Shown here piece after piece: positions 48,242 through 57,719 of a DNA stretch of 64,000 nt. Every line of letters begins with the position of its first letter. Position 1 is the stretch's first letter. The DNA is from Bordetella genomosp. 12 (GTDB lineage: Bacteria > Pseudomonadota > Gammaproteobacteria > Burkholderiales > Burkholderiaceae_B), in the NCBI RefSeq assembly GCF_002261355.1, contig NZ_NEVU01000001.1, positions 186,001-250,000 on the forward strand, in the 5' to 3' direction. The notes under the pieces are model-generated. The model was given only the letters and a program-made list of their open reading frames with translations. It was not told where the DNA came from and made no database searches. The translations under genes were made by a program, and so were the position numbers.

Positions 48242-48628
48242 ATGAGTGACCTGCAAAAAAACGGCCGCGAGGTGCTGCGCCGGGTGTTGGGCGACGCGTA
48301 TTTCGAGAAACGCGAGGCTGGCCGGAATTCCTTCAATAACGACGCCCGCGAACTGGTCGAGACCTACTGCTTCGGCGCGATCTGGGGTCGTCCCGGCCTG
48401 CCCGCCCATACCCGCAGCCTGATTCTGCTGGGCATGCTCACCGCGTTGGGCAAGGGGGCCGAGTTGAAGATGCACGTGGTTGGCGCGCTGAACAACGGAT
48501 GTTCGGTCGACGAGATCAAAGAGGTGCTGCTGCAGGCCATGGTCTATTGCGGCGTGCCGGCCGGTGTGGAGGCCTTCCGGGCGACGGAAGAAGTGCTGGC
48601 CGCGCAGAACCTGATCGACAAGGCCTGA
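48242..48628 (+). CDS. Carboxymuconolactone-decarboxylase-fold protein
   Basis: A 128-residue single-domain protein of the CMD/AhpD superfamily. It has YCFGAIWGRPGLPAHTRSLILLGMLTALGKGAELKMHVVGALNNGCSVDEIKEVLLQAMVYCGVPAG in pieces. The CxxC of peroxidase-type AhpD is absent; the His in KMHVVGALNNG matches the decarboxylase branch. It may decarboxylate a gamma-lactone or a related acid. AGGAG precedes the start by 6 nt; the next gene follows after 1 nt. Confidence 0.85.
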   Translation: MSDLQKNGREVLRRVLGDAYFEKREAGRNSFNNDARELVETYCFGAIWGRPGLPAHTRSLILLGMLTALGKGAELKMHVVGALNNGCSVDEIKEVLLQAMVYCGVPAGVEAFRATEEVLAAQNLIDKA

Positions 48629-48629
48629 T

Positions 48630-49511
48630 ATGCAGCGCATCGGCTTCATCGGATTGGGCGCCATGGGTTTGCCCATGGCCGTGAACCTGCTGGCCAAGGG
48701 GCATCCTGTCATTGGCTTTGACACCGTTGCCAAGCCGGCCTTCGAGCGGGCGGGGGGCCGGGTCGCGAGCGCCATTTCGGAGCTGGTGGCCGAGGCCGAC
48801 ATCATCATCACCATGCTGCCCAATGGCGCGGCCGTTCTTGATGTGGCCGCGGACCAGGTCCTGCCCCATATGCGGCCGGGACAGGTCATCATCGATTGCT
48901 CGACGATAGGCGTGCCCAGCGCGCGCAAACTGCATGCCCTGGCTGCCGAGCATGGCGTGGCGGCCTTGGATGCGCCGGTGACAGGAGGGGTGGGCGGGGC
49001 CCAGGCCGCCACGCTCACTTTTATGATTGGCGGCGAGGAGGCGGTATTCACCGCCATGCGCGATGTGCTGGCGGTGATGGGTTCCAAGCTGGTGTATGCG
49101 GGTTCGGCCGGCAACGGGCAAGCCGTCAAGATATGCAACAACATGGCCGCGGGCATCATCAAGATTGCGATCAGCGAGGCCTTTGTCCTGGCCCGGCAAT
49201 TGGGCGTGGATGAGCGGGTCTTCTTCGAGGTCGCCGCATCGGGCAGCGCGCAATCGTTCGCGCTCACACGCACCTGCCCGGTACCGGGCCTGGTCGAAAA
49301 CTCTCCCAGCAGCCGCGATTACACCAATGGCTTTGCCACCAGCCTGATGCTCAAGGATATGGTGCTGGCGCAGGAAGCGGCCATGGCCAGCGGCGCGGCC
49401 ACGGTGCTTGGCGGGGCGGCCACGCATCTGTACCAGCTATGCGCCAATGCCGGGCTGGGCGATCGCGATAACGGAATCGTCTATCAATTTCTATCGGCCA
49501 AGTCGGCATAA
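48630..49511 (+). CDS. 3-hydroxyisobutyrate-dehydrogenase-like oxidoreductase (unit A)
   Basis: A 293-residue beta-hydroxyacid dehydrogenase. The NAD motif is IGFIGLGAMGLPMAVNLL at the N-terminus. The substrate signature DAPVTGGVGGA (about 114-124) and catalytic Lys167 in GNGQAVKICNNM are intact. Members oxidise 3-hydroxyisobutyrate, tartronate semialdehyde or similar acids. Placed between the CMD protein and a Bug receptor, it probably handles a carboxylic acid imported by the latter. Confidence 0.88.
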   Translation: MQRIGFIGLGAMGLPMAVNLLAKGHPVIGFDTVAKPAFERAGGRVASAISELVAEADIIITMLPNGAAVLDVAADQVLPHMRPGQVIIDCSTIGVPSARKLHALAAEHGVAALDAPVTGGVGGAQAATLTFMIGGEEAVFTAMRDVLAVMGSKLVYAGSAGNGQAVKICNNMAAGIIKIAISEAFVLARQLGVDERVFFEVAASGSAQSFALTRTCPVPGLVENSPSSRDYTNGFATSLMLKDMVLAQEAAMASGAATVLGGAATHLYQLCANAGLGDRDNGIVYQFLSAKSA

Positions 49512-49537
49512 GACCGCGACAGGCTCAGGAGACATCA

Positions 49538-50506
49538 ATGAACGACATCAAGAAAACCCTGCTGGCCGTGGCGTTGGCCGTCACGGCCTCCAGCGTCATG
49601 GCGCAGGATACCTATCCGGCCAAGCCGGTATCCATCGTGGTGGGCTTCGCGGCCGGCGGCAGCACCGATCTGCTCGCCCGCACCCTGGCCAAGGAGCTTT
49701 CCGAGCAGTTCAAACAGACTTTCATTGTCGAGAACAAGCCCGGCGCCAACAGCAATGTTGCGCACACCTATGTGGCGCGCGCCGCGGCGGACGGCTATAC
49801 GCTGCTGATGGTGCCCTTCGGCCTGGCCGTGAACCAGTATCTGTACAAAGGCCAGAAGTACACGCTCGACAGCTTTGCGCCCATCGCGCTGGTCGCGCAG
49901 GTGCCCAACGTGCTGGTGGTCAACAAGAACCTGCCGGTCAGCGACGTCAAGGGCTATGTGGCGTACTCCAAGGCCAACCCCAAGGCGGTGTCTTATGGCT
50001 CGCCGGGCGTGGGTTCTTCCTTGCATCTGGGCGGCGAGCTGTTCCGGCAAGCCACGGGCGCGCAGATATTGCATGTGCCGTTCAATGGCAGCGGGCCATC
50101 GCTGATGGCGGTGCGCGCCGGCGACGTCACCTCGGCCTTCGACAATCTATCGACCGCCGCACCCATGATCCGGACCGGCGACCTCAAAGCCCTGGCCGTC
50201 ACGGGGGCCAAGCGATCCGATGCTTTCCCGGAGTTGCCCACCGTTGCCGAATCGGGCTATCCGCAGTACGAGATCTCCTCCTACTTCGGCCTGGCCGCGC
50301 CGGCCGGCACGCCCCCTGCCATCGTGAATAAGCTCAATGCGGCCGTCATGAAGGCCGTGACTAGCCCGGCCTTTCAGGCCCAGTTCAAGACGCTGGGGGC
50401 GTATGTCGACCCCAACACGCCGGCCGAGTTCTCGGCTTTCCTGCACAAGGAAAGTGAGAAGTGGAAGCAGGTCGTGGAGACATCCGGCATCGATCTATCG
50501 AACTGA
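49538..50506 (+). CDS. Bug-family solute receptor (unit A)
   Basis: A 322-residue periplasmic receptor with signal peptide MNDIKKTLLAVALAVTASSVMA (22). Hallmarks: VSIVVGFAAGGSTDLLARTLA, VENKPGANSNVAHTYVA, DGYTLLMVPFG and HVPFNGSGPSLMAV. It ends the plus-strand run after the dehydrogenase, 26 nt away. The ligand may be the substrate of unit A. Confidence 0.92.
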   Translation: MNDIKKTLLAVALAVTASSVMAQDTYPAKPVSIVVGFAAGGSTDLLARTLAKELSEQFKQTFIVENKPGANSNVAHTYVARAAADGYTLLMVPFGLAVNQYLYKGQKYTLDSFAPIALVAQVPNVLVVNKNLPVSDVKGYVAYSKANPKAVSYGSPGVGSSLHLGGELFRQATGAQILHVPFNGSGPSLMAVRAGDVTSAFDNLSTAAPMIRTGDLKALAVTGAKRSDAFPELPTVAESGYPQYEISSYFGLAAPAGTPPAIVNKLNAAVMKAVTSPAFQAQFKTLGAYVDPNTPAEFSAFLHKESEKWKQVVETSGIDLSN

Positions 50507-50512
50507 GGCCGC

Positions 50513-50539
50513 GTGCAGGCGCGCGGCGCGCGCCTGCAC
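50513..50539 (+). terminator. Terminator-like hairpin after the unit A Bug gene
   Basis: GTGCAGGCGCGC, loop GGC, GCGCGCCTGCAC is a 12-bp perfect stem 6 nt after the Bug stop and ahead of a convergent SDR gene. No T-run follows. Confidence 0.5.
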
Positions 50540-50619
50540 CTGGATCCGCAGCGCTGGCGCAGGGCCTGCATCCGGCGCGCACCGGCTCCAGGCCCCGTGC
50601 TGCCTTCATGCGGCGCCGG

Positions 50620-51351
50620 TCAGAGCGTTGCGCCGCCGTCGACCGTCAGCTCGGCGCCGGTCATATAGGCGCTGTCTGCCGAGAGCAGAAACAGCACCGC
50701 CGCGGCGACTTCATCGCAGGTGCCCAGGCGCGCCAGCGGTACGCGTTTGACGCGCTCGGCCAGGGCGTGCGCGGATTTGATTTTCAGCATATCGGTGTCG
50801 ATGGGGCCGGGATATACCGCGTTGACCCGGATGCCGTGGGCCGCCAGGCTGGCCGCCGCCGATAGCGTCATGCCCCGCAGCCCCCACTTGGTGGCGCTGT
50901 ATGCAAAGGACCCGGGCGAGGCACGCAGACCCGCGGTCGATGAGATGTTGACGATGGAGCCTCCTCCGCAGCGGGTCATGGCCCGGGCCCCATACTGCAA
51001 GCCGAGAAAGCTGCCCCGCAGGTTCACCTGGACATGCAGATCGAACGCGGCGGGCGAGGTATCGAGCAAGGGTTGGGGCCGGTAAATCGCCGCATTGTTC
51101 ACCAGGCCATAGAGCGGGCCCAGCCGCGCGATGGCGGCCATGGCTTGCGCCCAGTCCGCTTCCTGCGCGACGTCCAGGTGGAGATAGTGGGCGTTGGGCC
51201 CCAGCGAGGCAGCCAGACGGTGGCCGGTCTCGTCGTCAATGTCGGCCAGAAATACTTGCGCCCCCTCCTGGATGCATTGCCGGGCCTCTTGCGCCCCTTG
51301 CCCATGCGCCGCGCCGGTGATCAGTATGAGCTTGTCTTCAAAGCGTCCCAA
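50620..51351 (-). CDS. Short-chain dehydrogenase/reductase (unit A)
   Basis: A 243-residue SDR. The cofactor motif is ITGAAHGQGAQEARQC, followed by NNAAIY, catalytic Ser in NISSTAGL and YSATKW, with the tail AYMTGAELTVDGGATL. I place the start at a TTG giving GRFEDKLILITG, since AAGGAG lies 8 nt upstream and no plausible ATG is nearer; a longer frame has no such site. It is convergent with the Bug gene, so it is separate from that operon, yet lies beside it. Substrate unknown. Confidence 0.82.
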   Translation of the reverse strand: MGRFEDKLILITGAAHGQGAQEARQCIQEGAQVFLADIDDETGHRLAASLGPNAHYLHLDVAQEADWAQAMAAIARLGPLYGLVNNAAIYRPQPLLDTSPAAFDLHVQVNLRGSFLGLQYGARAMTRCGGGSIVNISSTAGLRASPGSFAYSATKWGLRGMTLSAAASLAAHGIRVNAVYPGPIDTDMLKIKSAHALAERVKRVPLARLGTCDEVAAAVLFLLSADSAYMTGAELTVDGGATL

Positions 51352-51570
51352 CGGGTTGTCTCCTTGCGCGGTTGCGAGCGGCAGGCATGCGTATCCCTGG
51401 CATTTTGCCGGTGGCCGGTGTGTCTCTCGTATCAAATCGCACATACCTGATATGCCTATCCTGGTAAGCCGCCGGGCGCGGCGCTGCCTACCATAAGTGC
51501 GACACGCGCCGGCAGCGGTGCGGCCAATCACGGCGACGCGGGCACCATAGCCCCGGGCCAGGAGACAGAC

Positions 51571-52554
51571 ATGCCTTCAAGACGTGGGTTTTGCGTGGGT
51601 TTGGGCGGGGTTGCGGCCCTGGGATCGAGCCTTTTCTCTTCAGGGTTGCGGGCCGCGTCGAACTGGACGGCGCAGAGGCCGCTGCGGTTCATCGTTCCGT
51701 TTGCGGCCGGTGGCGCCTCCGATGCGTTCGCGCGGCTCATCAGCGAGCCGTTGAGTCGGGGTCTGGGGCAGCCGTTTGTCGTGGAGAACAAACCGGGCGC
51801 CGGCGGCGTCGTCGCGGCGGATTTCGTGGCGAAAGCGCCGCCCGATGGCTACACCCTGTTGATGGCGACACCGGGCACACAGCTGATCAACCCGTATCTG
51901 TTCAAGAACCTCCCCTACGCGCCGGATGCCTTCGTGCCGGTGGGGCCGCTGTTCGACGCGCCCAATGTCCTGGTCGTGCATCCCGATGTGCCGGCTCGGA
52001 CGGTTGCCGAGCTTATTGCGCTAGCCAAAAAGCAGCCCGGGCAGCTCAATTTTTCCAGCTCCGGCCCCGGGTCCAGCTCGCATCTGTCAGGAGAGATGTT
52101 CAAGCTGATGGCGCAAGTCGAGATGACACATGTTCCCTACAAGGGTAGCGCGCCGGCGATGAACGATCTGCTGGCGGGCCGCGTGCAATTGGCCATAGAC
52201 ACGATCTCGACGGTATTGCCGCACATCCGCGCAGGCACTTTGCGTGCCCTCGGTGTGGGGACCCTGGCGCCGCACCCGGCGTTGCCGCAGGTTCCCCCTA
52301 TCGCGGCGACCGTCCCGGGCTTCGAGTCCGGGGCCATCAACTACGTGCTCGCTCCGCCGGGTACGCCGGCCGAGGTCGTGCGCACCTTGTCCGTGGCGTT
52401 CAGGCAGGCCTTGGCCGAACCGGCCACCGAGGCGCGAGTCGCCGAGATGGGGTACGCCATTCTGTCGGATACACCCGAGGAATTGGGCGAACGCATTCGG
52501 CGGGATCAGAAGAAGTGGCGGGAAGTCATCATCAAGGCCAATGTCACGGTCTGA
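51571..52554 (+). CDS. Bug-family solute receptor with Tat-like signal (unit A)
   Basis: A 327-residue receptor. Hallmarks: LRFIVPFAAGGASDAFARLI, VVENKPGAGGVVAADFVAKAPPDGYT in pieces, and HVPYKGSAPAMNDLL. The N-terminus MPSRRGFCVGLGGVAALG carries SRRGF, a twin-arginine-like motif before the hydrophobic stretch. If real it would be exported folded, which is less usual for Bug proteins. AGGAG lies 8 nt upstream. It is convergent with the LysR gene that follows. Confidence 0.88.
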   Translation: MPSRRGFCVGLGGVAALGSSLFSSGLRAASNWTAQRPLRFIVPFAAGGASDAFARLISEPLSRGLGQPFVVENKPGAGGVVAADFVAKAPPDGYTLLMATPGTQLINPYLFKNLPYAPDAFVPVGPLFDAPNVLVVHPDVPARTVAELIALAKKQPGQLNFSSSGPGSSSHLSGEMFKLMAQVEMTHVPYKGSAPAMNDLLAGRVQLAIDTISTVLPHIRAGTLRALGVGTLAPHPALPQVPPIAATVPGFESGAINYVLAPPGTPAEVVRTLSVAFRQALAEPATEARVAEMGYAILSDTPEELGERIRRDQKKWREVIIKANVTV

Positions 52555-52624
52555 GCACCGGCATGCTTGGCGCGTTCGCAATGCCCGCAATGCCGGGCGT
52601 GCACGTGCCGGCGCCGGCCTGTGG

Positions 52625-53617
52625 CTAGGGCTGTTTGATCCGCTCGCTGGAGGATTCGCGCAGGCAGGCGGCAAAGAGTTCGACGGCGGGTGTGATGGTG
52701 TCGGCACGCCAATAGAGAATGGCCTCGCCCAGAGGGGCCAGCGGTTCGAGGGGCAGCACGCGCATGGAGCCGCGCTGCACGTAGCGCCTGGCCAGGGACA
52801 GCGGCAGGATGGAGATATAGTCGCCGCGCCGCAGCAGCGATAGATTGAGCGCCAGCGAGCTGGACTCGATGGCCGGCTGGCCGAGTGTCACGCCCTGTTC
52901 GGCCAGCGCCTGAGCCATGGTGGCGAAGGCGGGCGAGGCCCGCATGGGAGTGATCCAGCGCGCGTCTTGCAGGTCCTGCTGCCGGACTTGCACATCGCTG
53001 CCGCCCAGCGGGTGGTGCGATCCGACCACGAAAACAAAAGGTTCGTGGTGCAGGGATTCTTGCCGCATTTCGGGGATGGTGCCGGCCATGCGGTTGCGGC
53101 CCAGCGCCAGATCCAGATTGCCTTCGTCCATCATCTTGAGCAGCCGGTCCAGGGTCGATTCGACAAAGGACAGGGTGGCCGTCGGGGCGCGCCGCGTAAA
53201 CAGTTCTACCGCGTGCTCGATGACGGGCTGCGGGATGGTGACGACCGCGCCCAGCCGGACATGGCCGGCCGTGCCCGCGCTCAGGGCGCTGACATCGCGC
53301 TGCGCCAGTTCCAGTTGCCGCAGGATCTCGCGGCCGCGTTCGACCAGTACCTGGCCGATGCTGGTCAGTTCGACCGCGTTGCCAGCTCGCCGTGTGACGG
53401 CGGCGCCCAGCGCCTCTTCGATCTCGGCGATCTGCTTGGAGATGGCCGGCTGGGTCACATGAAAGGCGGCCGCCACGCGGGTGACCTGGCGCAGCTCGGC
53501 CAAGGCGACCAGGATGCGCAGGTGCCCCAGCTTCAATCCGCTGCGGAAAAACCGTTCCAAGGAAGCGTCGGCGGTGGGCATGGGGGATGTGCGGGCAGGT
53601 TGCGGTACGTCAATCAT
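52625..53617 (-). CDS. LysR-family transcription regulator (unit B)
   Basis: A 330-residue regulator. Helix-turn-helix: KLGHLRILVALAELRQVTRVAAAFHVTQPAISKQIAEIEEALG in pieces. Effector domain with MDEGNLDLALGRNRM. I start at ATG 53617 (MIDVPQPARTS); TTG 6 nt before and ATG at residue 13 are alternatives. A perfect palindrome covers the start. It is divergent from the MFS gene, so it likely controls unit B. Confidence 0.9.
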   Translation of the reverse strand: MIDVPQPARTSPMPTADASLERFFRSGLKLGHLRILVALAELRQVTRVAAAFHVTQPAISKQIAEIEEALGAAVTRRAGNAVELTSIGQVLVERGREILRQLELAQRDVSALSAGTAGHVRLGAVVTIPQPVIEHAVELFTRRAPTATLSFVESTLDRLLKMMDEGNLDLALGRNRMAGTIPEMRQESLHHEPFVFVVGSHHPLGGSDVQVRQQDLQDARWITPMRASPAFATMAQALAEQGVTLGQPAIESSSLALNLSLLRRGDYISILPLSLARRYVQRGSMRVLPLEPLAPLGEAILYWRADTITPAVELFAACLRESSSERIKQP

Positions 53618-53632
53618 AACCAAATGGTTATG
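53615..53632. promoter_or_regulatory. Palindrome over the start of the unit B LysR gene
   Basis: CATAACCAAATGGTTATG is a perfect 18-bp palindrome whose left end contains the LysR start codon. A protein bound here would block LysR expression, as expected for an autorepressing regulator; it is 207 nt from the divergent MFS gene. Confidence 0.5.
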
Positions 53633-53838
53633 CCGTAGGCTCTAACAGTGATTTGTCGCCGGCTATCCGCAATCGTAATAATGCTGCGGACAGCGCAACT
53701 GCGCGTGCTCATCGAGCCGCGGTAAGCCGCCAGGCAAGAATTTGCCGGTGTCGGGCCAAGAGGTAACGCATAACCTTTTGCAGAATGGCTGGCAATACAC
53801 GACGTGCCACAAGGCATGCAACTACGGAGACAGTACTC

Positions 53839-55167
53839 ATGAGTTCGTCCCTTTCTGGCGGCGCATCCGCGCCCGCCGGCCTCAGTGCAGCCGCCGATTC
53901 GGGCGCACGCGATGCCCTGTATCGCAAACTCACCCTGCACCTGATTCCCTTTCTGTTCCTGGCCTTCATCGTCGCCTATATCGACCGGGTGAACATCAGC
54001 TTCGCCAAGCTGCAGATGCTTGCCGATCTGTCCTTGTCGGAGACGGTCTATGGCGCGGGCGCGGGGATGTTCTTTCTGGGCTACTTCATCTTCGAAGTGC
54101 CGAGCAATCTGATTCTGCATCGCGTAGGCGCGCGCATGTGGATCGCGCGCATCATGGTGACGTGGTCCATCATCTCCTGTCTGACCCTGTTCACGCAGGG
54201 CGCGACCTCTTTCTATGTGCTGCGCTTTCTGCTTGGCGTGGCCGAGGCAGGCTTCTTTCCCGGCATCGTGCTGTATCTGTCGACGTGGTTTCCCGCCAGC
54301 CGCCGCTCGCAGATCATCGCCCTGTTCATGGTGGCGATTCCGGTGTCCGGCGCCATCGGGGGGCCGTTGTCCGGCTGGATCATGCAAAGCTTCGCCGGCG
54401 TGCACGATATGGCGGGCTGGCAATGGATGTTCCTGATCGAAGGCATCGCCTCGCTGCTCGTGGGCATTGCGGCGTTCTTCGTGCTGCAGGACCGTATCGA
54501 AACCGTCAAATGGCTCAGCGACGACGAGAAGCGTTTGCTGGCCGCCGACCTGGCCGCCGATGCGGGCACGCGGGCCCATCACACCGTGCGCGAGGTCTTT
54601 CGCAATCCGAAGGTCTGGCTGCTCAGCCTGCTGTACTTCTGCATCGCCATGGGCAACTACGGCCTGGTGTTCTGGCTGCCGACCATGATTCGCTCCACCG
54701 GCGTGGCGGACCTGGGCAATATTGGTCTGCTGTCGGCCGTGCCCTCGCTGATCAGCGCGGTGGCCATGATTCTGATCGCGCGCCATGCGGATCGGCACAA
54801 TGAGCGCCGCTGGCACGTGGCCATCTGCTGCCTGCTTGGCGCCGGCGGCATGCTGGCTTCGGTGCTGCTGGTCAACCACATGGCCTGGTCCATCGTGGCC
54901 CTGATCGTCGCGGCCATCGGGATCAATTCCATCGCCCCGGTTTTCTGGGGCATTCCGACCGCGATGGTGGGTGGCGCGGCCGCGGCCGCGGCCATTGCGC
55001 TGATCAACTCCATTGGCAATCTGGCCGGTTTCGCCAGCCCCTATCTGATCGGTTTTCTGAAGGACAGCACGGGTCAATTGCTGCCGGGCATGATTGTGCT
55101 GGCGCTGGCGCTGGTCGTGGGTGCGGTGATCTCGGTGTCGATGAAGCCCGTGCGGAGCGCCTCGTGA
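53839..55167 (+). CDS. MFS anion:cation symporter (unit B)
   Basis: A 442-residue transporter of the ACS family with 12 helices. After a 30-residue polar N-terminus come FIVAYIDRVNISFAKLQM and GYFIFEVPSNLILHRVGAR, then RFLLGVAEAGFFPGIVLYLSTWFPASRRSQI in pieces. These match GudP/phthalate/tartrate-type importers of organic anions. GGAG lies 9 nt upstream of MSSSLSGG. The SDR overlaps its stop. Confidence 0.9.
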   Translation: MSSSLSGGASAPAGLSAAADSGARDALYRKLTLHLIPFLFLAFIVAYIDRVNISFAKLQMLADLSLSETVYGAGAGMFFLGYFIFEVPSNLILHRVGARMWIARIMVTWSIISCLTLFTQGATSFYVLRFLLGVAEAGFFPGIVLYLSTWFPASRRSQIIALFMVAIPVSGAIGGPLSGWIMQSFAGVHDMAGWQWMFLIEGIASLLVGIAAFFVLQDRIETVKWLSDDEKRLLAADLAADAGTRAHHTVREVFRNPKVWLLSLLYFCIAMGNYGLVFWLPTMIRSTGVADLGNIGLLSAVPSLISAVAMILIARHADRHNERRWHVAICCLLGAGGMLASVLLVNHMAWSIVALIVAAIGINSIAPVFWGIPTAMVGGAAAAAAIALINSIGNLAGFASPYLIGFLKDSTGQLLPGMIVLALALVVGAVISVSMKPVRSAS

Positions 55168-55943
55168 GCGCGCCCGTTTGCTTGGTCACCGGCGGGGCGA
55201 CCGGCATCGGCGCGGCCACGGCCCTGCGCTTCGCCCGCTCGGGCTGGGCGGTGGCCATCACCAATTTTGATGCCGGCACGCGCGCGGCGGCCGAGGCGAC
55301 CGGCGCCGAATGCCGCGCGGCCGGTGCCGACGTGTTGATCCGGGACGCCGACGTCGGGCAGGATCAGGATTGCCGCGCGCTGGTTCAGGCGGTGGCGCAG
55401 CGGTGGGGCCGGCTGGATTGCCTGGTCAACAGCGCCGGCACGACGCGCGTGATTCCGCATGGAGATCTGGACGGCGTCGATGCCGACGAATTCGAGCGGA
55501 TTTATCGCGTGAACCTCATCGGCATGTTTCAGATGACGCGCGCGGCCGCCGATCTGCTGCGCGCGCGGGCGCCGGGCAGCGACTCGGCCGCGGTGATCAA
55601 TATCTCGTCGCTGGCCGCCTTGAATGGCACGGGCTCGTCCATTGCCTACGCCGCGTCCAAGGGCGCGGTCAACAGCCTGACGTTGTCGCTGGCGCGCACG
55701 CTGGCGCCCGAGGTGCGGGTCAACGCGATCGCGCCGGGCATGGTGGACGACGGCCTGCTGCGCCGCACGCTGGGCGACGAGGCTTATGCGCGCGTGCTGG
55801 CCAGCATGCGCGAGAACGCGCCGCTCAAGCGCGTGGCCTCGCCCGGCGAGATCGCCGAGCTGAGCTGGTTTCTGGCGACTCAGGCGCCGGCCATGACGGG
55901 CCAGGTGCTGGCGATCGAGAACGGCCTGTTGTTGAACACATGA
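55164..55943 (+). CDS. Short-chain dehydrogenase/reductase (unit B)
   Basis: A 259-residue SDR starting with GTG that overlaps the MFS stop (GTGA). Motifs: VTGGATGIGAATALRFA, NSAGTTR, NISSLAAL and the YxxxK pair in IAYAASKGAVN, with C-terminal TGQVLAIENGLLL. It likely oxidises or reduces a sugar acid or hydroxy acid in the unit B pathway. Confidence 0.88.
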   Translation: MSAPVCLVTGGATGIGAATALRFARSGWAVAITNFDAGTRAAAEATGAECRAAGADVLIRDADVGQDQDCRALVQAVAQRWGRLDCLVNSAGTTRVIPHGDLDGVDADEFERIYRVNLIGMFQMTRAAADLLRARAPGSDSAAVINISSLAALNGTGSSIAYAASKGAVNSLTLSLARTLAPEVRVNAIAPGMVDDGLLRRTLGDEAYARVLASMRENAPLKRVASPGEIAELSWFLATQAPAMTGQVLAIENGLLLNT

Positions 55944-55973
55944 TCGCCGTGGCGACACTTAAGGATGCTGACC

Positions 55974-57719
55974 ATGAAAGACTTGCATAAACACCGCTCG
56001 CGCATCGTGACCGAGGGTGTGACCCGCACGCCGCATCGTGCCTTTCTGCGCGCCACGGGTCTGGATGATGAGGCGATCGCCAAGCCTTTCGTGGCCATCG
56101 TCGATACCTTCGGCGAGAACACGCCCTGTTCCATGTCCTTGAATCAGATCTCGGATAATGTGCGGCTGGGCGTGGCCGCAGGCGGGGGCGTGCCTATCCG
56201 CGGCTCGGCGATTTCGGTGTCGGACGGCACGTCCATGAACCACGCCGGTATGCGTTTTTCCCTGGTGTCGCGCGAAACCATCGCCGACAGCGTCGAACTG
56301 TTCGTGCGGGCGCATTGCTACGACGCGTTGGTTGGCGTGGCCGGCTGCGATAAAACGCTGCCCGGCATTCTGATGGGCATGGTGCGGGTCAATGTGCCGG
56401 GCGTTTTTCTGTTTGGCGGCGCCATGCTGCCCGGCACCCTGCCCGACGGCTCGCAAGCCACCATCCTGACGGCCATCGAAGCCGTCGGTACGGCGCAGCA
56501 AGGCAAGATGTCCGCCGAGACGCTGGCCGGCATCGAGAAGCGCTGCACTCCGACGGCGGGGTCCTGTCCCGGGCAGTTCACCGCCAACACCATGGCCATG
56601 GTGGCCGAGGTGCTGGGCCTGGCTCCGCTGGGATCGGCCATGGTGCCCGCGGTCTATAGCGAACGTATCGCCATCGCCCGGCGTGCCGGCGAGAATGTAA
56701 TGCGCGCCTTGCGCGGCGGCGGTCCGCTGCCGCGCGATCTGGTCACGCGCAAAAGCCTGGAGAACGCCTGTGCGGCCGTGGCGGCCACGGGCGGGTCCAC
56801 CAATGCCATGCTGCATATCCCGGCCATCGCGCACGAGGCCGGCATACGCTTCACGCTCGACGATGTGTCCGAAGTGCTGGCGCGCACGCCGCTGATCGGC
56901 GATATGCAGCCTGGCGGGCGTTATCTGGCGGTTGATCTGCACAACGTCGGCGGCGTGCCGGCGGTGCTCAATGCTTTGCTGGCCGGCGGCCATATTCATG
57001 GCGATACCCTGACGCAAAGCGGCCAGACACTGCAGGAGGCGCTGCAGGCTTTCCCCGGCCCGGACGGGCGGGTGGTCAAGCCGCACGACGAACCCCTGTC
57101 GCCCAATGCCGGGCTGGTGGTCTTGCGCGGCAATCTCGCGCCCGATGGCGCGGCCCTGAAGACCGCGGGGCTCAAGCAACTGGTGTTCTCCGGGACGGCG
57201 CGGGTTTTCGAGACCGAAGAGGATTGCATGGCCGTGGTGGCCGCGCAGGGCTACCAGGAAGGCGACGTGCTGGTGATCCGCAATGAGGGCCCCAAGGGCG
57301 GGCCCGGCATGCGCGAAATGCTCAGCGTGACGGCCGCCATCTACGGTCAGGGCATGGGCGAGAAAGTCGCCCTGCTGACCGACGGACGGTTCTCCGGCGC
57401 CACGCGCGGGATGTGCATCGGCTATGTCGGCCCCGAAGCGGCGGCGGGCGGCCCGATTCGTTTGCTGCGCGACGGCGACCGGATTCACATCGATGCGCTC
57501 AAGGGACGTTTGGACGTAGCGCTGTCCGACGATGAGCTGGCCGCGCGCGCCGCTCAGGCGCGCCCCTTTGTGCGAGGCCGGCTCGGCGGGGTGCTGGAAA
57601 AATACGAGGCACTGGTCCGCCCGGCGGCGCTGGGCGCGGTGACGCACTCGGGCGCCGTCGACTGGCCGTACGACACGCCGCAGGAGCCGGGTTCGCTGGC
57701 CGAGGGCGGTGCGCGATGA
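55974..57719 (+). CDS. IlvD/Edd-family dehydratase (unit B)
   Basis: A 581-residue Fe-S dehydratase. The three cluster cysteines are Cys52 (ENTPCSMSL), Cys125 (VAGCDKTLP) and Cys198 ([14 protein letters not shown]), as in 2Fe-2S dihydroxyacid or sugar-acid dehydratases. [17 protein letters not shown] and [12 protein letters not shown] follow. I start at MKDLHKHRS because AAGGA lies 8 nt upstream. Its neighbours (anion importer, SDR, hydroxyacid dehydrogenase) point to a catabolic paralogue acting on an aldonate-like acid rather than to branched-chain amino acid synthesis. Confidence 0.88.
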   Translation: MKDLHKHRSRIVTEGVTRTPHRAFLRATGLDDEAIAKPFVAIVDTFGENTPCSMSLNQISDNVRLGVAAGGGVPIRGSAISVSDGTSMNHAGMRFSLVSRETIADSVELFVRAHCYDALVGVAGCDKTLPGILMGMVRVNVPGVFLFGGAMLPGTLPDGSQATILTAIEAVGTAQQGKMSAETLAGIEKRCTPTAGSCPGQFTANTMAMVAEVLGLAPLGSAMVPAVYSERIAIARRAGENVMRALRGGGPLPRDLVTRKSLENACAAVAATGGSTNAMLHIPAIAHEAGIRFTLDDVSEVLARTPLIGDMQPGGRYLAVDLHNVGGVPAVLNALLAGGHIHGDTLTQSGQTLQEALQAFPGPDGRVVKPHDEPLSPNAGLVVLRGNLAPDGAALKTAGLKQLVFSGTARVFETEEDCMAVVAAQGYQEGDVLVIRNEGPKGGPGMREMLSVTAAIYGQGMGEKVALLTDGRFSGATRGMCIGYVGPEAAAGGPIRLLRDGDRIHIDALKGRLDVALSDDELAARAAQARPFVRGRLGGVLEKYEALVRPAALGAVTHSGAVDWPYDTPQEPGSLAEGGAR

